Positions 18,889 to 25,804 of a stretch of DNA of 64,000 nucleotides are shown here, in pieces. Position numbers and translations under genes: made by a program. This DNA is from Pseudomonas fluorescens. Lineage in GTDB: Bacteria; Pseudomonadota; Gammaproteobacteria; Pseudomonadales; Pseudomonadaceae. Below the pieces are notes generated by a model. The model did no database searches. It worked only from the letters and a program-made list of their open reading frames with translations, and had not been told where the DNA came from. The stretch is taken from positions 1 to 64,000 of the forward strand of contig NZ_JSAK01000007.1 of the NCBI RefSeq assembly GCF_000802965.1. The letters are read 5' to 3'. Each line of letters starts with the position of its first letter. Position 1 is the first letter of the stretch.

Positions 18889-19842
18889 ATGTCTGTTCCA
18901 ATGGACCACCCGATGCCCACTGCCCTCCTCACTCGTCTGCGCCAACGCTGGCTGCCGCTGCTGTGCATGGCCGCGCTGGTCGTCGGCCTGCCCGTGAGTT
19001 GCGGCGCGCTCAAGTACAAGGAACGCGAGTTGTTGTTCCGCATTGAACCGGGCACGGCGGGCTGGTATCGCGGTTTGCCCCAGGACGTTCAGGAATTCGA
19101 CATCAAGCCTGCCAGTTTCAAGGCCGGGCAAAACCTGCATGCCTGGTGGTGGCCGGCTGCGCGTCGCGATGCGCCATCGATCCTGTACCTGCACGGCGTG
19201 CGCTGGAATCTCACCGGCCAGGCGTTCCGCATCGAGCAATTGCGTGCCATGGGCTATTCGGTGCTGGCGATCGACTACCGTGGGTTTGGCCAAAGCAAAG
19301 GTGATTTGCCGTCGGAAGCCAGTGTTTATGAAGACGCCCGAGCCGCCTGGGAGCGCTTCACCGCGATGCAACCGGACGCCAGCAAGCGTCTGATCTACGG
19401 CCACTCACTGGGCGGCGCGGTCGCCATCGATCTCGCCGCGGACCTGGCGGCGCAGGCAAAAAAAGAGCACGTCGCCGTGCCGGTGCGCGGCCTGGTGATC
19501 GAATCCACCTTCACCTCGCTGGGCGATGCCGTGGCGGAAGTCGCCGGCAACAATCTGCCCGTGAACTGGTTGCCGGTGCGCTGGCTGCTGTCGCAGAAAT
19601 TCGACTCCATCGACAAGATCGTCGACATCGACATGCCGCTGTTGGTGGTCCACGGTTTGGCCGATCCGTTCATGCCATCGCGATTCAGCCAGCAGTTGTT
19701 CAATGCGGCCAACGAGCCCAAGCGACTGTTGCTGGTTCCTGGCGGGACGCACAACAACAGCATGTTATTTGCGTACTCGCAATGCGTGTGGCGTAGTTAT
19801 TTCAATGAGTTAGGTGCTAGAGCCACGCCATGCTTACGCTGA
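18889..19842 (+). CDS. Alpha/beta hydrolase (YfhR/BEM46-like) with prophage-altered C-terminus
   Basis: A 317-residue serine hydrolase. An N-terminal hydrophobic segment (LPLLCMAALVVGLPVSCGA) suggests export or membrane anchoring. The nucleophile is in YGHSLGGAV, the Asp in VVHGLADPFMP and the catalytic His288 in PGGTHNNSM. After Met292 the remaining 25 residues (from LFAYSQCVW) do not look like the family, which normally continues with a short helix. The same DNA contains a copy of the phage operator (19774-19786). I infer that the prophage inserted here and replaced the last codons. All three catalytic residues remain, so it could still be active. Confidence 0.82.
   Translation: MSVPMDHPMPTALLTRLRQRWLPLLCMAALVVGLPVSCGALKYKERELLFRIEPGTAGWYRGLPQDVQEFDIKPASFKAGQNLHAWWWPAARRDAPSILYLHGVRWNLTGQAFRIEQLRAMGYSVLAIDYRGFGQSKGDLPSEASVYEDARAAWERFTAMQPDASKRLIYGHSLGGAVAIDLAADLAAQAKKEHVAVPVRGLVIESTFTSLGDAVAEVAGNNLPVNWLPVRWLLSQKFDSIDKIVDIDMPLLVVHGLADPFMPSRFSQQLFNAANEPKRLLLVPGGTHNNSMLFAYSQCVWRSYFNELGARATPCLR
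19774..19786 (+). promoter_or_regulatory. Phage operator copy at the left prophage end
   Basis: TACTCGCAATGCG, identical over 13 bases to the copy at 54174-54186. Core palindrome CGCA, A, TGCG. No phage gene start is near it, and it lies inside the end of the hydrolase reading frame. 19843-19876 beyond that frame holds no gene. Confidence 0.5.
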
Positions 19843-19876
19843 AAACCGCATCGCTGGTATAAAAAGTGGTACGAGA

Positions 19877-20701
19877 TTATTCGACCTGCACCGCGAACAA
19901 CTGGATAGGGTTGTAGGCCAGCCAATTCGGCAAAACGTCATCCGGCATCTGGTTGCTATCAATCATCGCATACAACCCTTCTTCACTATTGCGATCCGCA
20001 CCACCGACCGTGCACATGATCTGGCCGGCACCCATCGAACCCTGGGTAAATCCGAACCGCGGACTCACCGAGGGAGCATAGGACGTTTTGATCGCCTGCA
20101 TCGGCAGGTTCGACGCGATGAAGCCGTAGTTCTGTCCAACCGGGTACGGCCACGCCGCGACATAGGAGCGCCACTGTGGGTAGTTCCCGACGGCGCTCCA
20201 GCCACCGACAACGCCCAACAGCTTGATCACCGGTGTGCCCGAGTCAAATGTCAGTCGGCCGTTCTCATCCCAGATGCGCATCCCGTAGGCTTCGTTCGAG
20301 GGCGGGCAGCTTTCGATGTCTGCCGCTGCGTAATCCCACAGAGGGAGTGAGGACGGTGCCTGAAAGGTATAGTAGTTCGAGACTACTTGCCCTGGGTAAA
20401 ACTCCGCGTAGCTGACCTCGAACCCAGTCCATCCTCCCGGACCACCGGTGTGCTGAAACGCATGCCAATGCCCATTGACGATACCTCGCGGGAGGAAGGC
20501 AACAATGGGTGGAGCGTCACTGATGATCGCCGAGCTGTAGGTGATCTGCGCCCGTACCCCGTGGCGGTTGTCGGGGAACTGCCGACACCGATCCAAATAG
20601 GGGCCGAACGATCCGCGACGCGCCACCGCCATCGTCACGAAGTCAGCATCGATCGTCACTGCTCCAGAATCATTGAACGCTTTGAAGCCATAGTTACTCA
20701 T
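19877..20701 (-). CDS. Phage tail-associated protein (after the J-like fibre)
   Basis: A 274-residue protein, last gene of the late operon. It contains GMRIWDENGRLTFDSGT near residues 140-156, the same motif that opens the preceding 112-residue gene (GLRIWDKDGKLIF). Proteins with this motif often follow lambda-J-like fibre genes and are presumed fibre or receptor-contact components. Rich in Tyr, Trp and Gly, with no membrane helix. Its ATG overlaps the stop of the upstream gene. No terminator hairpin is visible after its stop. Confidence 0.65.
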   Translation of the reverse strand: MSNYGFKAFNDSGAVTIDADFVTMAVARRGSFGPYLDRCRQFPDNRHGVRAQITYSSAIISDAPPIVAFLPRGIVNGHWHAFQHTGGPGGWTGFEVSYAEFYPGQVVSNYYTFQAPSSLPLWDYAAADIESCPPSNEAYGMRIWDENGRLTFDSGTPVIKLLGVVGGWSAVGNYPQWRSYVAAWPYPVGQNYGFIASNLPMQAIKTSYAPSVSPRFGFTQGSMGAGQIMCTVGGADRNSEEGLYAMIDSNQMPDDVLPNWLAYNPIQLFAVQVE

Positions 20702-21036
20702 GCCGATCCCACCATAATGACGTCGATGTTGGCCCGGTACGAACTGCCAGAAGACGCGCTCAAGATGAGTTCGCCGTCACCAACTGTCACCGTAGGGAGA
20801 CTGGCCCGCACCCCATTCTTGTACCCGGAATATGTACCCCACTGTGTGTACGACCCGGGCAGCACATTCACCATCGCGTGAACCCCCGGCTTGGCCAGCG
20901 GTGTCGCTACACGCACCACGCCGGAACGATTGCCGAGACGAATCTGCACCTTGCCCAGCACCCGCATGGTGAAGTCGGTCTCGCTGAAGATGAGTTTCCC
21001 GTCCTTGTCCCAAATCCGGAGCCCCATCACGCTCAT
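20698..21036 (-). CDS. Small phage tail-associated protein with RIWD motif
   Basis: A 112-residue protein that opens with GLRIWDKDGKLIFSETDF and is otherwise a beta-rich, Gly/Ser-rich sequence. ATG overlaps the stop of the J-like gene and its own stop overlaps the next ATG, so the three are translated as a chain. Function inferred only from position and from the shared motif with the 274-residue neighbour. Confidence 0.65.
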   Translation of the reverse strand: MSVMGLRIWDKDGKLIFSETDFTMRVLGKVQIRLGNRSGVVRVATPLAKPGVHAMVNVLPGSYTQWGTYSGYKNGVRASLPTVTVGDGELILSASSGSSYRANIDVIMVGSA

Positions 21037-22211
21037 AACGTCTGGTCCCCCAACTGGATGCGCAGCCTGGCGTTGTCGAAAAACTTCATCACGTTGTCGC
21101 GCATTTCGAAACGTCCGTTACCGTTGCTGCTGTTCATCGCCATGCCACCGTTCTTGTCGAGAATCCAGCGCGGCTGGCCATTGCTCGCCACCTGATTGGA
21201 GCGGATGACCCCGGCGATGTTGGCATCAGTGATTTGGATCGAGTTCACGTCGATCATGTCGACGCGCAGCCGCCCCGCCACGGTGGTGACCGGATTGCCG
21301 GCGCCGTCGACCAACTTTCCGAAGCTGATTGGCCCTAACTTACCCTGCTGGATCGTACCGTCGCGAATCACCGCGGCGTCCAGGTAGAGCACATTGTTGT
21401 AGAGGATGAAGGGCTTGATCTTGCCAGTACTGCCGGGCGAGGCCACCCAGAAGGTGTCGGCCAAGATGGCGAACTCCGACGTGGTGCCGTTGTTGTACGA
21501 ACCGAAGCCGGAGATATAGCCATTCACATCGAGGCGCACGGTGTACTGCGCCTTGAGCCCCTCAACCACCTGACTGGTCTGGGTGATGCTGGTCTTCATC
21601 CCGTTAACCGTGCCCCGGAATGACGCCGACAGGTCGCCCTCATCGATGTGCCCGGAAATATCCGCCATCAGCTCGGCGACGTCCGCCTGCTTGGTGGCCG
21701 ACACGACATTGGAAAACGGACCTTCCCGGTTGTATTCAGACAGGAAACGCACCCAGTAGTAATACTTGGTCGCGTTGCTATCCGGGATACGGTCGAAGTA
21801 CAACTGCCCGCGCGAACTGTCGAGCAGCACGCGGGTGGTCGGGTCCGGCTTGTCGCTGCGCCAGATTTCCGCAAAGGCATGGACGTTGTACTGCTGGTAT
21901 GGCGTGTCCCAGGTCAGCGAGATCCCGCCGAAAACACCCTCTGCCCCTAATGCCACTGGCATCGGTGGGATAATCCGCGCTTCGGCGGACTCCACCGTGA
22001 CCGGTACCAGTTGGCCGTTGCCCTGCCCGCCGAGCCGCGCGATCCCGCCTTCGAGCAGGTCGCGACGGGTCACCCCTTCTTCCAGCGGATCGCCTCGGCG
22101 GCCCAGACGGACCTCCACCGCCTCTTTCATCGCCGCCAGCATTTGCCGCATCTGCGGCGAGGCATCCTTCGGCGGCTCTGGAATGGTAAACGTGACCTTC
22201 TTGCCTGCCAT
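21033..22211 (-). CDS. Lambda-J-like host-specificity fibre protein (C-terminal part)
   Basis: A 392-residue protein from the ATG at 22211, which overlaps the stop of the upstream gene. Residues 95-170 resemble a fibronectin-III fold (LTWDTPYQQYNVHAFAEIWR to YYYWVRFLSEYNREGPFSN). Residues 215-300 match the DUF1983 region of lambda J (DVNGYISGFGSYNNG, FAILADTFWVASP, FILYNNVLYLDAAVIRDGTI). Only the distal part of J is present; the tail-hub half is missing, so it probably attaches to the short tail in another way. Likely a receptor-binding or central fibre component. Confidence 0.82.
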   Translation of the reverse strand: MAGKKVTFTIPEPPKDASPQMRQMLAAMKEAVEVRLGRRGDPLEEGVTRRDLLEGGIARLGGQGNGQLVPVTVESAEARIIPPMPVALGAEGVFGGISLTWDTPYQQYNVHAFAEIWRSDKPDPTTRVLLDSSRGQLYFDRIPDSNATKYYYWVRFLSEYNREGPFSNVVSATKQADVAELMADISGHIDEGDLSASFRGTVNGMKTSITQTSQVVEGLKAQYTVRLDVNGYISGFGSYNNGTTSEFAILADTFWVASPGSTGKIKPFILYNNVLYLDAAVIRDGTIQQGKLGPISFGKLVDGAGNPVTTVAGRLRVDMIDVNSIQITDANIAGVIRSNQVASNGQPRWILDKNGGMAMNSSNGNGRFEMRDNVMKFFDNARLRIQLGDQTL

Positions 22212-23851
22212 CAGCGCAGCTCCTGAGTTGATTGGCACACGCCGATTTCAGTGACGCGCGCACCACTGGGTGCCGCGACTTCCAGCTGCCACTCGCAATT
22301 GAGCTGCCCGCCCGCCAAACGGAACGGTTGCCGGCCGGTAACCACGTAGCTGCGCGCCACGCCGTCGGCGGTCACCGTGAGCGTCACCGGGTAGACGGTC
22401 GAGAGCACACGGGCAAAACTGAACGACACCGGCGGCGTGGTCAGCACTTTGGACTTCCAGCGGAACGCCCCACCTGGGCCGGAGACGATGTCGAATGCCA
22501 CACCAGCGCTGTTGAGCAGCACCACGGTGTCACGCATGGCGTCGTAGTAGGCTTGGCGCAAAGTGGATGGCAACACGGCGCTCAGGCCGAGCACGACAAA
22601 ACCGCCGCCGGCCGGGTCGAACATCCACCACTGGTTGCCGACGCTGAACACGTAGTAGCCCTCGTGGGCAAACGCCACGATGTTGGCCGGGACGAAATCA
22701 CGCAGCCAAGTCCGGCGGTCCATGAAGTCCTTGGTGATGACCTTCACATCGCTGCCGGCGACCGCTACCAGCCCGTCATGGCTGGCATAAATCACATAAC
22801 CACCCATGTCGACGATGCTTTTGGCCGACAGGCACGGATGGTTGGCATCCAGTTCCACCGGGGTGGCCGACGCTGGATCAGCACCCGAGCACCAGTACGG
22901 TTTGCCGAGGGTCGCCACCAACAACCCGTTCTGGGTCGCGGCCATTCCGACGATGGGGTACTTCAGTGGGAACCGATACGCTTCAGGCCACGCATGCGGC
23001 AGCAACGCTTCGCTGTAACACAGGTAGTTGCTGTAGAACCCGGCGACGAAGTTGGACGCCACTGGGGTCATGCGTTGCAAACCCACCGGCGGCGGTACCC
23101 AGTCGGTGGAAACCAGCGCCTCCCCTTCGTTGCCCATCGGCACGTTGTCGGTCCAGCCGCCCAGCGCAATGGGAATGTCAGCGAGGAATTGCCACTCGGA
23201 AGAGGAACCGTCGAACGCCGCCCGATACACCCGGCGCACCGCACCAGAAATTGGAAACTCAGGGAGCGATTCAGCCGTGAAATTCAGGTTGCAGGTGAAC
23301 GGCAGGTTGTTGGGCAACTGCGCCTGGGTACTCGGCGGCGACGGCGCACCCTCGTGGCCATACTTATCGACGAAGGTGAAGATGTAGGCCACGTAGGACA
23401 GGTCCGCCGCTTGCCCAGCAGGCACGGTGAACGCCGGGGTACCCACTACTGCGGGATACAACGGTGTTGGTACACCCAGTTTGTAGCTGACCGGATTCAG
23501 TGACAGGCCACCCTTGAGGTAGTTGTCCGCCACGGTGTAACGCGGACCTGAGGCCGTGGTGTAGTAAACCCGCCCCCACTGATCCGACACCGACAACAGC
23601 GAGGCAAAAGCCACGCCGTTGGTTGCGGTAGTCAGTTGTAAACGGGTGTCGTCGTTGCCGGGCCGCAGAATGCTCATGCACTGCGCGGCCAATGGAGAGA
23701 ACGGCAGTGAAGGCTGCGCCGTGACGATGCTCTCCCCCAGCACACCGCTGGAAAAGTCGACGTTGTACGCGTCAGTGGCCAACTTGTCGGCCAGGGCGCG
23801 CGGCTCGATGCCGGGGGCCATGCCCCCGAATTCATTCAGGGCGATTTTCAT
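22211..23851 (-). CDS. Large beta-rich virion protein, candidate tail tube/nozzle
   Basis: A 546-residue protein from the ATG at 23851, inside the end of the holin gene. It opens with MKIALNEFGGMAPGIEPRAL, a start style shared by conserved podovirus structural proteins in which the N-terminus is followed by repeated beta segments (here many GGxV and YxVTG stretches). By size and position, between lysis genes and the J-like fibre, I infer a tail tubular B/nozzle-type role. No enzymatic motif seen. Confidence 0.6.
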   Translation of the reverse strand: MKIALNEFGGMAPGIEPRALADKLATDAYNVDFSSGVLGESIVTAQPSLPFSPLAAQCMSILRPGNDDTRLQLTTATNGVAFASLLSVSDQWGRVYYTTASGPRYTVADNYLKGGLSLNPVSYKLGVPTPLYPAVVGTPAFTVPAGQAADLSYVAYIFTFVDKYGHEGAPSPPSTQAQLPNNLPFTCNLNFTAESLPEFPISGAVRRVYRAAFDGSSSEWQFLADIPIALGGWTDNVPMGNEGEALVSTDWVPPPVGLQRMTPVASNFVAGFYSNYLCYSEALLPHAWPEAYRFPLKYPIVGMAATQNGLLVATLGKPYWCSGADPASATPVELDANHPCLSAKSIVDMGGYVIYASHDGLVAVAGSDVKVITKDFMDRRTWLRDFVPANIVAFAHEGYYVFSVGNQWWMFDPAGGGFVVLGLSAVLPSTLRQAYYDAMRDTVVLLNSAGVAFDIVSGPGGAFRWKSKVLTTPPVSFSFARVLSTVYPVTLTVTADGVARSYVVTGRQPFRLAGGQLNCEWQLEVAAPSGARVTEIGVCQSTQELR

Positions 23852-24185
23852 CTGCTTTCCCGGGATAGAGCCAACTGGACACGCGTTGCTCCAACAGGGC
23901 AATCGCGCGCCCACCCATGTGCCCGGAGATACCGGCAAAGGCCATCGTCAGGTACGGAGGGAAGTTGGCAGAGAGGCAGAAGTAGCCAGTGACGACACCG
24001 GCAAAACCGGAGATCGTCCACTCGCCGATCAGCTCGACGAAACTGAACGGCATCTTGGTGCGACGGACCCGGGCGATGTAGCTGGCCGTGCCGCCCCAAA
24101 CGGCGAAGCACAGGACCCACACCCAACTGAGGCCGACGACATCCAACAGCGATACCGCTTTGGCGGCCAGATATGCGCCGTCCAT
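23832..24185 (-). CDS. Holin, LydA/superfamily III type
   Basis: A 117-residue membrane protein with three predicted helices (VVGLSWVWVLCFAVWGGTA, ISGFAGVVTGYFCLS, YLTMAFAGISGHMGGRAIAL). The GxxGHMGGRAIxLLE signature near residues 85-96 fits LydA-like holins. It would open the inner membrane and release the endolysin, which has no signal peptide. ATG overlaps the lysozyme stop. Confidence 0.8.
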   Translation of the reverse strand: MDGAYLAAKAVSLLDVVGLSWVWVLCFAVWGGTASYIARVRRTKMPFSFVELIGEWTISGFAGVVTGYFCLSANFPPYLTMAFAGISGHMGGRAIALLEQRVSSWLYPGKADENRPE

Positions 24186-24601
24186 TACCAGCCACCCTTG
24201 CGCATGGCGGAGGCCAAACGATCTGCCCGATCACCCACCTGGTCTGCCCATTTGGATTCGAGCATCTGGCGCGCAGCTTCTTCCCAATTGTTGGCGAGCA
24301 CCGCGGCGATCATCTTTTTGAAGCCGGCCAACTTCGTGTAGCCCATGTTGAACATCATGTTCACCAAGGCTTCTTGGCGAGCCTCGGCGATCGCATCAAA
24401 GTTGCGGAACATGCGGCGGCATTCACCAATCGCTTCGCTGACGTCATTGACCAACATCAGGTCGATCTCGTCATCGCGGAAGCCGCGATCCGTCAAGTTC
24501 CGACCCACTCCGCCGGAGATTTTGCCGACCGTGTCGGTGTAGATCCGCTTGCGCCGATCCTCATCGATGGATAGGCGCGCGTATACGCGCTGAAGATTCA
24601 T
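24185..24601 (-). CDS. Endolysin, T4-lysozyme-like muramidase (GH24)
   Basis: A 138-residue lysozyme that aligns by eye with T4 gpE: catalytic Glu in LSIDEDRRKRIY (residue 14), Asp in YTDTVG, and the helix LVNMMFNMGYTKLAGFKKM matching T4 LINMVFQMG. The position of T4 Thr26 appears to be Ser (KISGGVG), a substitution that may lower or change activity. No signal or anchor segment, so it depends on the holin. Its ATG overlaps the stop of the 61-residue gene. Confidence 0.88.
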   Translation of the reverse strand: MNLQRVYARLSIDEDRRKRIYTDTVGKISGGVGRNLTDRGFRDDEIDLMLVNDVSEAIGECRRMFRNFDAIAEARQEALVNMMFNMGYTKLAGFKKMIAAVLANNWEEAARQMLESKWADQVGDRADRLASAMRKGGW

Positions 24602-24783
24602 TTGCCCACCACGCGCTGGATTGGATTGACACGGTTGCCGAGGGCTTGACGCACGATCGCGACAACCTGGTCATCCACGGTGTTGGTGGTGCGAGCAGCG
24701 GCCTGTTCGAGACCGATAAGGACCACCTGTTGAGTGAGGCGGTCAGAGAAGAACTTGAGTAGGAATAGAGCGAGGAATCGCAT
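24598..24783 (-). CDS. Small phage protein upstream of the endolysin
   Basis: A 61-residue protein with an amphipathic/hydrophobic N-terminus (MRFLALFLLKFFSDRLTQQV) and a polar rest. Its TGA overlaps the endolysin ATG (ATGA), which supports that it is translated. It is the first gene after the phage promoter at 24822-24850. It may help lysis, but I recognise no family. No clear Shine-Dalgarno is visible because a hairpin stem directly precedes the ATG. Confidence 0.6.
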   Translation of the reverse strand: MRFLALFLLKFFSDRLTQQVVLIGLEQAAARTTNTVDDQVVAIVRQALGNRVNPIQRVVGK

Positions 24784-24809
24784 GGCTGCACCCTTGGTTG
24801 GGCGCAGCC
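24784..24809 (-). promoter_or_regulatory. Leader hairpin abutting a start codon
   Basis: On the minus transcript the arms GGCTGCGCCC and GGGTGCAGCC pair over 10 bases (one G-U), with a 6-base loop, and the ATG of the 61-residue gene follows immediately. The G-U pair exists only in the minus-strand RNA, which favours an RNA-level role. Confidence 0.5.
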
Positions 24810-24821
24810 GTGCGCGCTAGA

Positions 24822-24850
24822 ATAATAGCATTGCGTTTATTTTACCCCAA
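24822..24850 (-). promoter_or_regulatory. Phage operator-promoter for the lysis/fibre unit
   Basis: Minus strand: TTGGGG, 17 bases, TATTAT. The spacer contains AAAATAAACGCAATGC, the phage-wide motif directly before the -10. It is 39 bases from the ATG of the 61-residue gene and overlaps the stop of the DUF1353 gene. Confidence 0.65.
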
Positions 24851-25235
24851 TCGAAGGAACTTGGCGCGCGATGTTGTAACTCGACCCGCCACCGATGCGC
24901 ACACCCTGGTACAGCAAGATCGCTCGCATTTTCGGCACCCCTTCCGCGATCAGTGCACGGTAGAAAACCTCATCACAAATCGCCCGGGTGTGTTTGCCAT
25001 TGCGGTACAGGTAGTCATGCACCGTGGCGGCCTTGTTGCCGTACCCGACCAACAGCGCATAAAGCCAGAACAACAGTGGCGTGTTCAGGCACTGGATGCT
25101 GGCGAAGTCGGTGCCAAAGCCAGCCGGCACTTTCACCACCCCGACCAAATCATCGAGAAAGATCAATTCATCGAGCAACTTGTGGTCCCACTGCGCCACT
25201 TCTTCGGTGCGCAGGCTAGACAGGAACTTACTCAT
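24837..25235 (-). CDS. DUF1353-family phage protein
   Basis: A 132-residue protein with the DUF1353 pattern: VVKVPAGFGTDFASI near residues 35-49 and KAATVHDYLYRNGKHTR, with paired His/Asp residues. DUF1353 proteins are common in tailed phages, often near fibre and lysis genes, and have no proven function. The ATG overlaps the end of the upstream DUF4376 gene. Confidence 0.8.
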   Translation of the reverse strand: MSKFLSSLRTEEVAQWDHKLLDELIFLDDLVGVVKVPAGFGTDFASIQCLNTPLLFWLYALLVGYGNKAATVHDYLYRNGKHTRAICDEVFYRALIAEGVPKMRAILLYQGVRIGGGSSYNIARQVPSIGVK

Positions 25236-25804
25236 TCAGGCCACCCTTCTTCGAGCATCGATTCGGTGTAGGTGTCGCTCTGCACTGCGGCGATTAGCTC
25301 CGCTTCCCGGTCAAAGCAGGACTGGACGTGCGCTCGCACCGCTTGTGACACAGCGGCCAAGGTGGCGGCATTCAACTCGACAAACCCCACCGGGGTTTTC
25401 CAGTTACAGACGTAGCTGGGATCGAGCACCGAAGCCAGTGTGGCCCCGGTGATCAAACCCTGACTGTCACGTCCGGTGTCGATGGCCAAACCATTGAAGG
25501 TAATCCCTCTGGTTTCCTCGGTGTAACGGCGATCGGCGATGTCGTGCTTGAGTTGTTCGGGAGTACGTTGCAATGACGCTGCAATGGGGCCATGCACCCC
25601 CGCCATAATTGCTTCGTATAGTTCGACCCCGTGGACTTCACAGTCATGCGGGGAGGCGGTGAAAGGAATCCACCCATGCGCAACATGCTGGATTTCACAG
25701 TCAATAGCCCCCCCATTACCATGCCGTAAGTTACGAACCCCCACAAAGGTGGGTTGAGGAACTCCAACTTCCTGTGGGGGCGATACAGGTAACTCACTCA
25801 TCAT
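25232..25804 (-). CDS. Tail-fibre-associated protein with DUF4376 domain
   Basis: A 190-residue protein with a C-terminal DUF4376 domain at about residues 90-175 (RRYTEETRGITFNGLAIDTG, LDPSYVCNWKTPVGFVELNA, RAHVQSCFDREAELI). Such proteins sit next to tail fibre genes and are thought to be fibre-assembly chaperones or fibre parts. The ATG lies in the last codons of the fibre gene, so translation is coupled. Confidence 0.78.
   Translation of the reverse strand: MMSELPVSPPQEVGVPQPTFVGVRNLRHGNGGAIDCEIQHVAHGWIPFTASPHDCEVHGVELYEAIMAGVHGPIAASLQRTPEQLKHDIADRRYTEETRGITFNGLAIDTGRDSQGLITGATLASVLDPSYVCNWKTPVGFVELNAATLAAVSQAVRAHVQSCFDREAELIAAVQSDTYTESMLEEGWPE

Noticed and set aside
19741..19876. tRNA or tmRNA integration site
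   Set aside because: No cloverleaf or CCA-ended tRNA 3' half is visible around the left prophage end.
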